This document shows, in pieces, positions 7,154 to 15,275 of a DNA stretch of 15,597 nt (positions are counted from its first letter, which is position 1; every line of letters starts with the position of its first letter). The stretch lies in NCBI GenBank assembly GCA_045653425.1, contig JAZOLU010000005.1, forward strand, positions 1-15,597. The letters are read 5' to 3'. Position numbers and translations under genes: made by a program. The notes beneath the pieces were generated by a model. It did not search any database and was not told the DNA's origin. It saw only the letters and a program-made list of their open reading frames with translations. Source of the DNA: RGIG3009 sp045653425 (GTDB lineage: Bacteria; Bacillota; Clostridia; Oscillospirales; Acutalibacteraceae).

Positions 7154-8599
7154 TCACTCCTCATTCGGCAAAGCCGCCAATGCCGCCGCCACAATTTCTC
7201 TTTCGTCCAAATGAATGGTTCCTTCTTTTAGGATTTGATACGTTTCGTGCCCTTTTCCCGCCAGCAAAATCGTATCCCCTGCCTGCGCGTTGGCAATGGC
7301 CCAACCAATCGCTTCCGTGCGGTTAACCATTACCGTATACGGGGAGGTGCTCTCGGTCAATCCGGCGAGAATATCCTCAATAATCGCTTCCGGTTGTTCG
7401 GAACGGGGGTTATCGGAGGTAACCACCACATAATCCGACAACGCGGCCGCCGCCGCGCCCATCTGCGGGCGTTTGGTGCGGTCACGGTCGCCGCCGCACC
7501 CAAACACCGTCACCAACCGCCCCGCTTTGCAGGCGTTAAGCGTACTGCAAATATTCATCAAGCCATCGGGTGTGTGCGCGTAATCAATCACCACCGTAAA
7601 ATCTCGTCCCGTGGGCACTACCTCGGCACGGCCTTTCACAATACCCGCACGGGACAGTGCCGCTACAATATCATCAAACCCCACACCCAATGTGTGCGCG
7701 CACGCCGCCGCGCCCAGGGCGTTGTACACCGAAAACAACCCGGGGGTAGCCAGCCGTACCCGCCCAATAGCACCGGTGGTCACCAATTCAAAATCCACCC
7801 CGTCGGGCCGCTGGCGAATGTTGCGCGCCACATAATCGGCGGTATTATCCTTTTCCGAAAACGTCACCGCGGGGCAGGAAACCCCCTCACTCATAGTGGT
7901 GTACCACGCATCGTCACGGTTAAGCACCGCGTGGTCACACAGTGAGAACAACCGTTTTTTGGCGGCGGCATAGTTCTCCATCGTACCGTGATAATCCAAA
8001 TGGTCCTGCGTAAGGTTGGTAAAAATGCCCGCCTCAAACCGACACCCCTCCACGCGGCATTGGTCCAGCGCGTGGGAGGAAATCTCCATAACCGCATAAT
8101 CGCATCCGGCATCCGCCATCTGCGCAAACATCTGCTGCAACTCGTAGGAATCCGGTGTGGTATGCCCGGCCGCAATCTCGCGCTCCCCAATCAAATTGCG
8201 AATGGTGCCAACCAGCCCCACGGTATGCCCCGCTTGTTCCAAAACGGCTTTGAGCAAATACGTGGTACTGGTTTTGCCGTTGGTTCCCGTTACGCCAATA
8301 AGATGCAGCCGCTCCGACGGATACCCAAACCAAGCGGCACTCATCTGTGCCCACGCGGCGCGGCTGTTGGATACAAGCACCTGACACGGCAACCCCATAT
8401 CCCGCTCCACCACCACGGCGGCGGCGCCCTGCTCCACCGCCCCTGCGGCAAACGCGTGGCTATCTATGCCGGTGCCGCGAATACACACGAACACGCAACC
8501 CTCCGTTACACGGCGAGAATCGCGACACAGCGCCGTAATCTCCCTGTCGGGCAACGTATGTACCGCTCCGGTGTTTTTCAATAATTGGTGTAGTTTCAC
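7154..8599 (-). CDS. murE: UDP-MurNAc-tripeptide ligase MurE, probably meso-diaminopimelate-adding
   Basis: Cytosolic Mur ligase that adds the third residue to UDP-MurNAc-L-Ala-D-Glu using ATP. The 481-residue product has the N-terminal UMP-binding domain, the P-loop GVTGTNGKTST (102-112), the lysine in YAAAKKRLF (about K214) that is carbamylated in the family, and DNPRSE beginning at 396. DNPR is the motif associated with meso-diaminopimelate rather than lysine, so an A1-gamma type wall is predicted. The GTG at 8597-8599 (read as MKLHQLLK) is chosen because GGAGG lies 7 bases upstream and MurE proteins typically start this way; a 9-codon longer ATG start would overlap the PBP gene and lacks a site. 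murF is not beside it. Confidence 0.96.
   Translation of the reverse strand: MKLHQLLKNTGAVHTLPDREITALCRDSRRVTEGCVFVCIRGTGIDSHAFAAGAVEQGAAAVVVERDMGLPCQVLVSNSRAAWAQMSAAWFGYPSERLHLIGVTGTNGKTSTTYLLKAVLEQAGHTVGLVGTIRNLIGEREIAAGHTTPDSYELQQMFAQMADAGCDYAVMEISSHALDQCRVEGCRFEAGIFTNLTQDHLDYHGTMENYAAAKKRLFSLCDHAVLNRDDAWYTTMSEGVSCPAVTFSEKDNTADYVARNIRQRPDGVDFELVTTGAIGRVRLATPGLFSVYNALGAAACAHTLGVGFDDIVAALSRAGIVKGRAEVVPTGRDFTVVIDYAHTPDGLMNICSTLNACKAGRLVTVFGCGGDRDRTKRPQMGAAAAALSDYVVVTSDNPRSEQPEAIIEDILAGLTESTSPYTVMVNRTEAIGWAIANAQAGDTILLAGKGHETYQILKEGTIHLDEREIVAAALAALPNEE
7157..7162 (-). promoter_or_regulatory. Ribosome binding site deciding the mraY start
   Basis: GAGGAG on the minus strand forms the last two codons of murE and lies 8 bases before the ATG at 7146-7148. 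It touches the upstream GTG (7155-7157), which therefore cannot be the start served by this site. Confidence 0.75.
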
Positions 8600-8606
8600 G
8601 GAAATT

Positions 8607-8611
8607 CCTCC
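8607..8611 (-). promoter_or_regulatory. Ribosome binding site deciding the murE start
   Basis: GGAGG on the minus strand follows the stop codon of the upstream PBP (TAG, 8613-8615) and stands 7 bases before the GTG at 8597-8599. Confidence 0.85.
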
Positions 8612-8612
8612 A

Positions 8613-10895
8613 CTATTCAATGGCATCTTGATAAACCACGTGTATCTCCACTACGGTTCCTTCCTTGGCGGCGGTTTCCGCCGCCACACTTTGGCTGCTC
8701 ACCACCGCTTGGCGCGCGGTGAGGTCATCGGTTTTTTGGGTGGGATACCCCCGAATTTTTACATTTAACCCCGCATCGGTCAGGGCTTGGTTGGCCTGTA
8801 ACAAGGTTTTTCCAACCACCGCCGGAACCGTCACCTGCGCGGGCGCGGTGCCGTTGGTGTACAGTACCACCGTACCGCCTTTGCCTATGGTGCTATCTGC
8901 CGCGGGCATCTGGCCGGTAACCTCGTCACCGTCCCCTACCACACGCGCCGTTAGCCCTTGTTGTTTAAGCAAACTTTGTGCACGAGGCAGCGATTGCCCG
9001 CTTACCAACGGGACGGTGATGCTTTGTTGTTTCAGTTCCTCTGCCGTGTACTGCGGTTGTACCTCCAAATACGGTAACACGTCCGCAAAAATGCGTTGTG
9101 CCACCGGCGCCGCCAGTGTGCCGCCGTAACGAATAGCGGTTTGCGGTTCGTCTATCATCACAATCACTGCTATGCGCGGGTCATTGGCAGGCGCAAACCC
9201 GCAAAACGAGGCAATGGCCGGTTTTCTACCGTTGGCGGCGGGGGCTTGGTCGGTTTTTTCGGAAGTCCCGGTTTTTCCCGCCACGCGGTAACCGGCAACG
9301 TACGCGTTTTTAGCACCGCCGCCGTCCACCACGCCTTCCAACATCGTACAAATGCGGCTCGCCGTGTCCCCAGAAATCACCCGCCGCCGCACCGTGCGCT
9401 CGGTTTTGCTCACCGTGGTACCGTCCGGCGCTGTCACGCGGCTGACAACATACGGCTGCAACAACTCGCCACCGCCCGCCACCGCGCTGACTCCGGTTAT
9501 CATTTGAATTGGCGTCACCTTAAACGTCTGCCCAATGGAGGAGGTCGCCACGTCCACCGCGGTAATCGCCTCGGCACTGTGATACAGTGTGGGTGTTACC
9601 CGCGCTTCGCCCAACATATCCACACCGGTAAGTTCGGTAAACCCAAACTGCGCGTGATACTTGGGAAACAATGTAGTCCCCACCATAGAACCAATGCGCA
9701 TAAACGCGGGATTGCAGGAATGGGAGATGGCCTCTGCCAACGACTGACTGCCGTGACTGCGCGGGAAAATATGGCATTTCATGGTGCGCACGCCCGGCAT
9801 GGTAAACGTGCCGTTGCAAGAAAAATGCGATTTTTCGGAAATTAACCCCTCCTGCAACGCCATGGACGCGGTAAAAATCTTAAACACCGACCCCGGCTCA
9901 TAAAATTCCGAGATGGCTTTATTCTTCCACTGCCGTTGTAAGGCGGTTAGGTAAGCCTCGCTGTATTCCGTGCCGGAAAATAACGCAATGCGTGCCGCAT
10001 CGTCGGGATTTTGCACCACGCGCGGGTTGTTTAAATCGTAATCACCCTTGGTCGCCATTGCCAGCAACTCGCCGGTGCGCACATCCATAACAATGGCGCA
10101 GGCACGGTTCGCGGCATTGGTTTCCGAAACTGCTATCTCCAACCGATTTTCCACCATTTGTTGAATGTTCACATCAATGGTCAGTGTCAGCGTGTTGCCC
10201 TCTTTGGCGGCCACGGTGGTTTCGTATTGCAGGTCGTTGGGCAGGGCGTCGCCCCGTCCGTTTTGGGAGGTAATAACATGCCCCGCTACGCCCGCTAATT
10301 GCGCGTTATATTTTGCCTCCAACCCCTCCAAGCCGGTGTTGTCCGTGCCGGTGAACCCCAGCACACACGAAAGCACATTGCCCAGCGGGTATTCTCGCTT
10401 ATAATCTTCAATTAACCGAAACGCACCCGTTAACCCCTGCTCTTTTACCCACGTGACAAAGCGGTTACAGGTGGTTTCATCAATTTTTGCTTTAACAATC
10501 TCATAACGGGAAGCGGTTTTTGCCACCTGCTTTGCCAGCTTTTCGGCATTCACGCCCAGCAAGTCCGGCAAATCGGCACAAATGCGCCGCCGCGCCTCCT
10601 CGCTTGGAATTTCCGATGGCATCATAATCACCGTGGCAACTTCCACGCTACGCGCCAGCACCACGCCGTTACGGTCCACAATTTGCCCCCGTTTGTCGGA
10701 AATAACGCTGTCCGTCAACTGCTGTTCGGTGGCCAGGGTTTGCCACTCGTCGTGCTGTGCCAGTTGCAACGCCGCCAACTGACCGCACACCGCGGCAAAA
10801 CAAAACGCTAGCATCACTAAAACCAGCAACGAGCGCCGCCACATTAAGCGGGAGGGAGCTTTCATTGAAACGTCCTGTTTTGGCTTACGCTTCAT
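8613..10895 (-). CDS. spoVD: Class B PASTA penicillin-binding protein (second of two; SpoVD-like position)
   Basis: Membrane-anchored DD-transpeptidase that cross-links glycan made by a SEDS partner. The 760-residue product has a membrane segment (about 21-44), an N-terminal dimerisation domain with the canonical RGQIVDRNGVVLA (69-81), and a transpeptidase domain with Ser336-Val-Phe-Lys339, Ser393-Cys-Asn395 and Lys541-Thr-Gly543. Two PASTA domains follow (about 625-681 and 685-755). The ATG at 10893-10895 has GAGAGGA 9 bases upstream; an in-frame ATG at codon 11 also has a plausible AGGACG site. It is colinear with the preceding PBP over its whole length. By position it corresponds to Bacillus spoVD, but that protein has one PASTA domain, and a sporulation role cannot be shown here. 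Confidence 0.93.
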   Translation of the reverse strand: MKRKPKQDVSMKAPSRLMWRRSLLVLVMLAFCFAAVCGQLAALQLAQHDEWQTLATEQQLTDSVISDKRGQIVDRNGVVLARSVEVATVIMMPSEIPSEEARRRICADLPDLLGVNAEKLAKQVAKTASRYEIVKAKIDETTCNRFVTWVKEQGLTGAFRLIEDYKREYPLGNVLSCVLGFTGTDNTGLEGLEAKYNAQLAGVAGHVITSQNGRGDALPNDLQYETTVAAKEGNTLTLTIDVNIQQMVENRLEIAVSETNAANRACAIVMDVRTGELLAMATKGDYDLNNPRVVQNPDDAARIALFSGTEYSEAYLTALQRQWKNKAISEFYEPGSVFKIFTASMALQEGLISEKSHFSCNGTFTMPGVRTMKCHIFPRSHGSQSLAEAISHSCNPAFMRIGSMVGTTLFPKYHAQFGFTELTGVDMLGEARVTPTLYHSAEAITAVDVATSSIGQTFKVTPIQMITGVSAVAGGGELLQPYVVSRVTAPDGTTVSKTERTVRRRVISGDTASRICTMLEGVVDGGGAKNAYVAGYRVAGKTGTSEKTDQAPAANGRKPAIASFCGFAPANDPRIAVIVMIDEPQTAIRYGGTLAAPVAQRIFADVLPYLEVQPQYTAEELKQQSITVPLVSGQSLPRAQSLLKQQGLTARVVGDGDEVTGQMPAADSTIGKGGTVVLYTNGTAPAQVTVPAVVGKTLLQANQALTDAGLNVKIRGYPTQKTDDLTARQAVVSSQSVAAETAAKEGTVVEIHVVYQDAIE

Positions 10896-10916
10896 AAACA
10901 GGCGTCCTCTCTTGGG

Positions 10917-13184
10917 TTAATAAATATTGGCCGAATACGTAAACTCTACCGTTATCACCGTGCCTTTGGGCACCTTTTGACCGGGGGTTGCCGATTGTTG
11001 CGAGGCAGAAGGCGTGCTGTTGGAAGTGCTTAACCCCGACAACACCACGTTAATTCCCGCGTTTTTTGCCGCTTGTTTTACCTGCGCCACGGTGTGTCCC
11101 TTAAAATCGGGAATGGTAGCCATTTGTACTGTGCTTTCGTCGGTGTACAACCACACGGAACCGCCCTGCGGAATGGACGTACCGCTTTCCGGCACTTGCC
11201 GCACCACGGTTTTTCCTTTGCCGACCACGTGATAGTTGAGCCCCGCATTCTTTAACGTGGTTGCCGCCAGCGACACGGCTTTGCCTGTCACCTGCGGTAC
11301 ACTGCAATCCAGTTCGGCAATTTCCGCCTCGGTGTAATTGGGCTCTACGCCCAGATACGGCAACACGTCTCGTAAAATTTTTCGTGCCAACGGTGCCGCC
11401 ACGCGGTTGCCGGATTTGCTGGTTTGCGGTTCGTCCACCATCACCAATACCGCCACGCGGGGATTATCCGCCGGAGCAATGCCCCCAAAAGAGGCAATTA
11501 CCTCAATTTTTTCGTCCTCTTTCTCTTCATCCCTGGTTTCGGTTTTTTCGGACGTACCGGTTTTGCCCGCCACGCGGTAACCCGCAATGTAAGCATTGGC
11601 AATGGCACCGCCGCTCACGGCCTCCTCCAACATATCGCACACACGCCGCGAGGTTTGTGTGGAAATTACCTGCCGCTTCACCACCGGCTCGGTGTTGGAA
11701 ATCACGTTGCCGTCACCATCCAACACCTGCTGCACTATGTACGGCTGCATTAAATATCCGCCGTTGGCAATGGCACTCAGTGCCGTAACCATTTGCAGCG
11801 GCGTCACCTTAAACGTCTGACCAATGGAAGATGCCGCCACGTTCACCGGTGTCATCGTCGCGGGGTCATAATACAGCGAAGGAGACACCGCCGGTTCGCC
11901 AAGCATATCCACACCGGTTCGCACGGTAAACCCAAAACCGGTATAATATTTGGAAAACAACGTGGCACCTATGCGCGTGCTGAGCGTCATAAACGCAGGG
12001 TTGCAGGAGTTGGCAATGGCTTGGCGGAAATTCTGCTGCCCATGCCCCCGCGGATGAACCCAGCAATTCATAGTACGGTCGGCAATGGAAAACGAGCCGC
12101 CGCAGTAAAACGGGCTACTCTCGGTTACCAACCCCTCTTCTAACCCCATGGAGGCGGTAACCGTTTTAAACACCGAACCGGGCTCGTAAAAATCCAGTGC
12201 CTTGTTGCGGTATTGCTCCAACCTTGCCTGTACCAATGCCGCCGCCTGTTCCTCACCCGAAAGCAATGCAATTTGTTCCGCAACCGTGGGGTTGTCAATT
12301 TCCAGATATTTGTTAGGATTGTAATCCCCTTTGGTAGCCATTGCCAAAATGGCGCCGGTTTTTACGTCCATAACAATGGCACATCCGCGATTGGTGGCAC
12401 CAAATTCCGCAATGGCCTCGGCTAAATACTTTTCCGCAACCTGTTGAATGTATTGGTCCACGGTCAACACCAAACTGTTGCCATCCTCGGCATCCACGGT
12501 GTATTCGTAATCCAACGCCGTGGGCAACTGGTCACCGGAGGTGTTTTGCGCAATCACCATTCGCCCCGGCACGCCGGACAACGTCTCGTCGTATTTCAGT
12601 TCCAGTCCCTCGCGCGCTACGTTGTCGGTGCCCACAAACCCAATCACGGTAGAGAGCAAATTGTTCACCGGATATTCGCGTTTATAATCCCGCACCACGC
12701 GGAACACGCCACCCAAGCCCTTGTCGTTTACCCATTCAATAAAGGCGTCGCCCACGTCTTTGTTAACCTTGGATTTTACCACCTTATACTGCGAATTACT
12801 GTCGGTGGTTTGCTTATACAAGGTTTCACGGTCCACGTCCAACATCACGGACAGTTCGTCGGCAATCAGTTGGCGCGTTTTTTCTTGACGAATGTTTTTG
12901 GGCGACATCACAATGGTAAACACTTCGCGCGTGAGTGCCAGCACCGACATATTGGCATCGTAAATTTGCCCGCGGTTGGCAGAAATTTCAACATCGCTGA
13001 GTTGTTGCGCCACCGCCTTTTTTTGCCAAAACTCTTGTTGCATTACGGTAATACGGAATACCTGCACGGTTAACAAAACAAAGCACGCCAGCAAAACGCC
13101 GGCAATTCCTATGGCCCTGCCGCGCATGGCGCGCGAAAGCCGACGCGTGGGGCGTTCTGCTTTTCGATTCCGTTTATGTAACAT
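10917..13184 (-). CDS. ftsI: Class B PASTA penicillin-binding protein (first of two; FtsI/PBP2B position)
   Basis: Septal DD-transpeptidase expected to work with FtsW, FtsL and DivIB. The 755-residue product has a basic N-terminus, a membrane segment (about 23-46), a dimerisation domain, a transpeptidase domain with Ser337-Val-Phe-Lys340, Ser393-Cys-Asn395 and Lys541-Thr-Gly543, and two PASTA domains (about 627-683 and 688-750). The RGxIxDRNGxxLA motif is altered to RGQIYDANMSVLA. After KTGTSEKT there is a strongly acidic stretch (ETRDEEKEDEKIEV) absent from the neighbouring paralogue. The position after ftsL matches Bacillus pbpB. The ATG has GAGGTG 6 bases upstream, lying in a structured 153-bp gap that may control its translation. 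The 21-bp gap to the next PBP indicates co-transcription. Confidence 0.93.
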   Translation of the reverse strand: MLHKRNRKAERPTRRLSRAMRGRAIGIAGVLLACFVLLTVQVFRITVMQQEFWQKKAVAQQLSDVEISANRGQIYDANMSVLALTREVFTIVMSPKNIRQEKTRQLIADELSVMLDVDRETLYKQTTDSNSQYKVVKSKVNKDVGDAFIEWVNDKGLGGVFRVVRDYKREYPVNNLLSTVIGFVGTDNVAREGLELKYDETLSGVPGRMVIAQNTSGDQLPTALDYEYTVDAEDGNSLVLTVDQYIQQVAEKYLAEAIAEFGATNRGCAIVMDVKTGAILAMATKGDYNPNKYLEIDNPTVAEQIALLSGEEQAAALVQARLEQYRNKALDFYEPGSVFKTVTASMGLEEGLVTESSPFYCGGSFSIADRTMNCWVHPRGHGQQNFRQAIANSCNPAFMTLSTRIGATLFSKYYTGFGFTVRTGVDMLGEPAVSPSLYYDPATMTPVNVAASSIGQTFKVTPLQMVTALSAIANGGYLMQPYIVQQVLDGDGNVISNTEPVVKRQVISTQTSRRVCDMLEEAVSGGAIANAYIAGYRVAGKTGTSEKTETRDEEKEDEKIEVIASFGGIAPADNPRVAVLVMVDEPQTSKSGNRVAAPLARKILRDVLPYLGVEPNYTEAEIAELDCSVPQVTGKAVSLAATTLKNAGLNYHVVGKGKTVVRQVPESGTSIPQGGSVWLYTDESTVQMATIPDFKGHTVAQVKQAAKNAGINVVLSGLSTSNSTPSASQQSATPGQKVPKGTVITVEFTYSANIY

Positions 13185-13337
13185 CCTTTACACCTCGCTT
13201 TTTTGGAAAGAAAAGAGAGTTAAGACGCAAACATCCCAACTCTCATCGTCCGAGGTTCCTTTCCAATGTATGCCGGAGATACGCCCCGGTAGAACCTATG
13301 TGTGCAGGCTAACCGATTCGGATTCCGCCAGCCGTTA
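13185..13337 (-). promoter_or_regulatory. Structured 153-bp leader between ftsL and the first PBP gene
   Basis: No convincing open frame or promoter lies here, although neighbouring genes are packed within about 25 bp. On the minus strand there is a CCGGGG/CTCCGG hairpin (13273-13289). A long hairpin follows: outer stem TTGGAAAGGAA (13256-13266) with TTTCTTTCCAA (13203-13213, one G-U), inner stem GAGAGTT/AACTCTC (13238-13244 with 13215-13221), and TTTT after the inner stem. ACCTCG (13251-13256) can pair with CGAGGT (13192-13197), which contains the ribosome site of the PBP, and AGGTTC (13292-13297) can pair with GAACCT (13253-13258), overlapping ACCTCG. The pairings are visible; a switch is inference, since 6-bp matches occur by chance in such a length. 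No known riboswitch was recognised. Confidence 0.45.
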
Positions 13338-13802
13338 TCATTTCAACCAACCGGTCAGCGTATTCCACAACGACACCCAAAATCCGGCCGGTTGCGCCGC
13401 CGCTTCCGTGGCGGGGGTAACCGTAATGTAATCAATTTGTCCGGATTCCATCTGGCGAAGTCCCACGCTTTCGGCATACGCCTCCACGCTTTGAGCAGAC
13501 GTTTGAGAAGCCAGTTCACTTTCCAGCCGTTTGGTTTCGCCAATTGTTTCGTTCAGCCGCGCTTCAACTTGGCTGATAGCACTATTGGTTTCCGTGAGCC
13601 GCACTTGGCTGGTAATCATTAAACTTAAAATCAGCATCACACTGAACGCCACCAGCACCGCGGCGGCACTGTTAAAGAACTTTTGCAATTTTGCCTGACG
13701 CCGCTCTGCCTTGGTGGCCTTTTTGCCGGGGAGATGGGTAATTTTAGCGGATTTTGGCTCAAATAACGATAAATCATACGCTTCGGAACCGTAATTTGCC
13801 AT
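13338..13802 (-). CDS. ftsL: Cell division protein FtsL
   Basis: Small bitopic septum protein that activates the FtsW-PBP synthase together with DivIC and DivIB. The 154-residue product has a cytoplasmic basic N-terminus, one membrane segment (about 44-64), a heptad-like coiled coil (about 66-103), and a family-typical end SVGLRQMESGQIDYITV (112-128). A further 25 residues follow, ending in a Trp-rich amphipathic stretch (GFWVSLWNTLTGWLK), which is unusual for the family. FtsL is poorly conserved in sequence, so assignment rests on size, topology and position between rsmH and the PBP genes. The ATG has AAAGGGGAG about 7 bases upstream, 25 bp after the rsmH stop. Confidence 0.85.
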   Translation of the reverse strand: MANYGSEAYDLSLFEPKSAKITHLPGKKATKAERRQAKLQKFFNSAAAVLVAFSVMLILSLMITSQVRLTETNSAISQVEARLNETIGETKRLESELASQTSAQSVEAYAESVGLRQMESGQIDYITVTPATEAAAQPAGFWVSLWNTLTGWLK

Positions 13803-13827
13803 TTGTTTTCTCCCCTTTCTTTATACT

Positions 13828-14784
13828 TCAGTCCGCCGGTTGGCGGTTTCTCAACTTTTCAATGCAACGCAGTTTGGCACTGCGGCTGCGCGGGTTTTCC
13901 GCCACTTCCTGCGGCGAGGCCTCCACCGGTTTGCGCAACACCAAGCGTCCCGCGGGTTGTTTGCCGCACACACATACCGGAAACGACGGCGGGCAAATAC
14001 ACCCCGTACAAAATTCCGCAAACCGTTGTTTTACCATACGGTCTTCCAGCGAATGAAAGGTAATTACCGCTAAGCGGCCGCCGACTTTTAGTTGGTCAAA
14101 TGCACTGTCCAGTGCTTCCGACAAACAATCCAGTTCCGCGTTCACTGCAATGCGCAGTGCCTGAAACACCCGCCGTGCGGGATGCCCGTCCCGCCGCACC
14201 GCCGCGGGAACGGCGTTTTTAATTAACTCCGCCAGCTCCGTGGTGGTGGTAAGCGGCTGCTCTTCCCGCCGCTTTACAATTGCACGGGCAATCGCCCGCG
14301 AAAACTTTTCTTCCCCAAAACGGAAAAAGATATCCGCCAGTTCCTGTTCCGACAATTCCCGCAATAAATCCGCCGCTGTTACGCCTTCTTGGCTCATTCG
14401 CATATCCAGCGGCGCTTCCGCGTGGTAAGAAAAACCGCGCTCGGCTTTGTCCAACTGGTGGGACGACACGCCAATATCCAACAAAATGCCGTCTACTCCG
14501 TGAATATCTAAATCACTCAACACGCGCCCCATATACCGAAAATTGGAGCGCACCACGGTGGCCGGCAGCCCCGCCAGCCGTGCGGTGGCTTGCCGAATGG
14601 CGTCCGGGTCTTGGTCCAGCGCAATCAGGCGACCGCCACGCAAGCGAGACGCTACCGCATAGGAATGACCGCCGCCGCCGGCGGTTCCATCCACATAAAT
14701 GCCTTGTGGGTTAACCGCCAAGGTCGCCAGCGTTTCTTCCAGCAATACCGGGCGGTGATACTCATACACGTCGGGCTTTTCCAT
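13828..14784 (-). CDS. rsmH: 16S rRNA (cytosine1402-N4)-methyltransferase RsmH (MraW)
   Basis: S-adenosylmethionine-dependent methyltransferase that modifies N4 of C1402 in the 16S rRNA decoding centre. The 318-residue product shows YHRPVLLEE (9-17), the SAM-binding DGTAGGGGHS (32-41), LDIGVSSHQLDKAERGFSY, DMRM, HPARRVFQALRIAVN and ITFHSLEDRMVKQ, in the family order. A cysteine cluster (CTGCICPPSFPVCVCG) near the C-terminus is typical of many Bacillota members. The ATG at 14782-14784 lies one base after the mraZ stop (TGA-T-ATG), without a strong ribosome site, so translation is probably coupled to mraZ. Confidence 0.97.
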   Translation of the reverse strand: MEKPDVYEYHRPVLLEETLATLAVNPQGIYVDGTAGGGGHSYAVASRLRGGRLIALDQDPDAIRQATARLAGLPATVVRSNFRYMGRVLSDLDIHGVDGILLDIGVSSHQLDKAERGFSYHAEAPLDMRMSQEGVTAADLLRELSEQELADIFFRFGEEKFSRAIARAIVKRREEQPLTTTTELAELIKNAVPAAVRRDGHPARRVFQALRIAVNAELDCLSEALDSAFDQLKVGGRLAVITFHSLEDRMVKQRFAEFCTGCICPPSFPVCVCGKQPAGRLVLRKPVEASPQEVAENPRSRSAKLRCIEKLRNRQPAD

Positions 14785-14785
14785 A

Positions 14786-15205
14786 TCAGAAGCCCAGTTC
14801 CATAAATTCGGCTTCCACTTCTTCGGAAGTCATACTGCCCATATCTTCCTCATACGCGGCGGGGTTCCAAATTTCCGCGCGGTTGCCCGCACCAATAACC
14901 AGTGCCTCTTTTTCCAGCCGCGCATACTCCAACAAGTGCTTGGGAAGCAAAATGCGCCCTTGCGAATCCACCTGTGCATCCACCGCGTTAGCGGACAAAT
15001 ACCGTTGCAGTTTGCGCGCTTTGGTAAGCGGCATTTGTGCCAAACCTTCTTGCAGTTTGTTCCATTCCTCGGTGGAATACAAACACACGCAATGGTCCAT
15101 TACCGCCGCAGCAATAAAGGACATGCCCAATTTCTCGCGCAGTTTGGCAGGCACAAACAAGCGCCCTTTGGCATCAATATTGTGTTGAAAACGACCGTAC
15201 AGCAC
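14786..15205 (-). CDS. mraZ: Transcriptional regulator MraZ
   Basis: DNA-binding repressor of the dcw operon in the bacteria studied, forming ring-shaped oligomers and recognising short GTGG-type direct repeats upstream of its own gene. The 139-residue product contains two SpoVT-AbrB-like halves, each with the DxxGR motif: QHNIDAKGRLFVPAKLRE (7-24) and VDSQGRILLPKHLLEYAR (residues about 79-97). The start is GTG at 15203-15205, supported by AAGGGGGTGA about 6 bases upstream and by the family-typical MLxGxxQHNIDAKGR beginning. It is the first gene of the operon and its presumed operator lies about 70-95 bp upstream of the start codon. Confidence 0.97.
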   Translation of the reverse strand: MLYGRFQHNIDAKGRLFVPAKLREKLGMSFIAAAVMDHCVCLYSTEEWNKLQEGLAQMPLTKARKLQRYLSANAVDAQVDSQGRILLPKHLLEYARLEKEALVIGAGNRAEIWNPAAYEEDMGSMTSEEVEAEFMELGF

Positions 15206-15244
15206 TTGTTGTCACCCCCTTGTTTTTTGCGCCGAATAACGGGC

Positions 15245-15274
15245 TGTGGAAAACTCTGTGGAAAGTGTGGAAAA
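15245..15274. repeat. Three TGTGGAAA repeats (DnaA-box-like) in the mraZ leader
   Basis: On the plus strand TGTGGAAAA (15245-15253), TGTGGAAAG (15257-15265) and TGTGGAAAA (15266-15274) stand at 12- and 9-bp spacing. On the minus strand they read TTTTCCACA, one base from the DnaA box TTATCCACA (two for the middle copy). They lie between the predicted transcription start and the mraZ start codon. They could bind DnaA or be inverted, degenerate MraZ sites. AAAGTGTGG (15262-15270) and CCACCACTTT (15275-15284) also form an imperfect hairpin. Confidence 0.5.
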
Positions 15275-15275
15275 C

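Noticed and set aside
10836..10916. Promoter between the two PBP genes
   Set aside because: The gap is only 21 bp and contains just a ribosome site; no -10/-35 pair at acceptable spacing was seen.
8613..13184. Recent duplication or assembly artefact for the two PBP genes
   Set aside because: The proteins are colinear but clearly diverged throughout, with different linkers, so this is an old paralogous pair.
13220..13246. An 8-codon reading frame (MRVGMFAS) inside the hairpin before the first PBP, as a leader peptide
   Set aside because: The ribosome site is poor and distant, there is no run of regulatory codons, and a frame this short is expected by chance.
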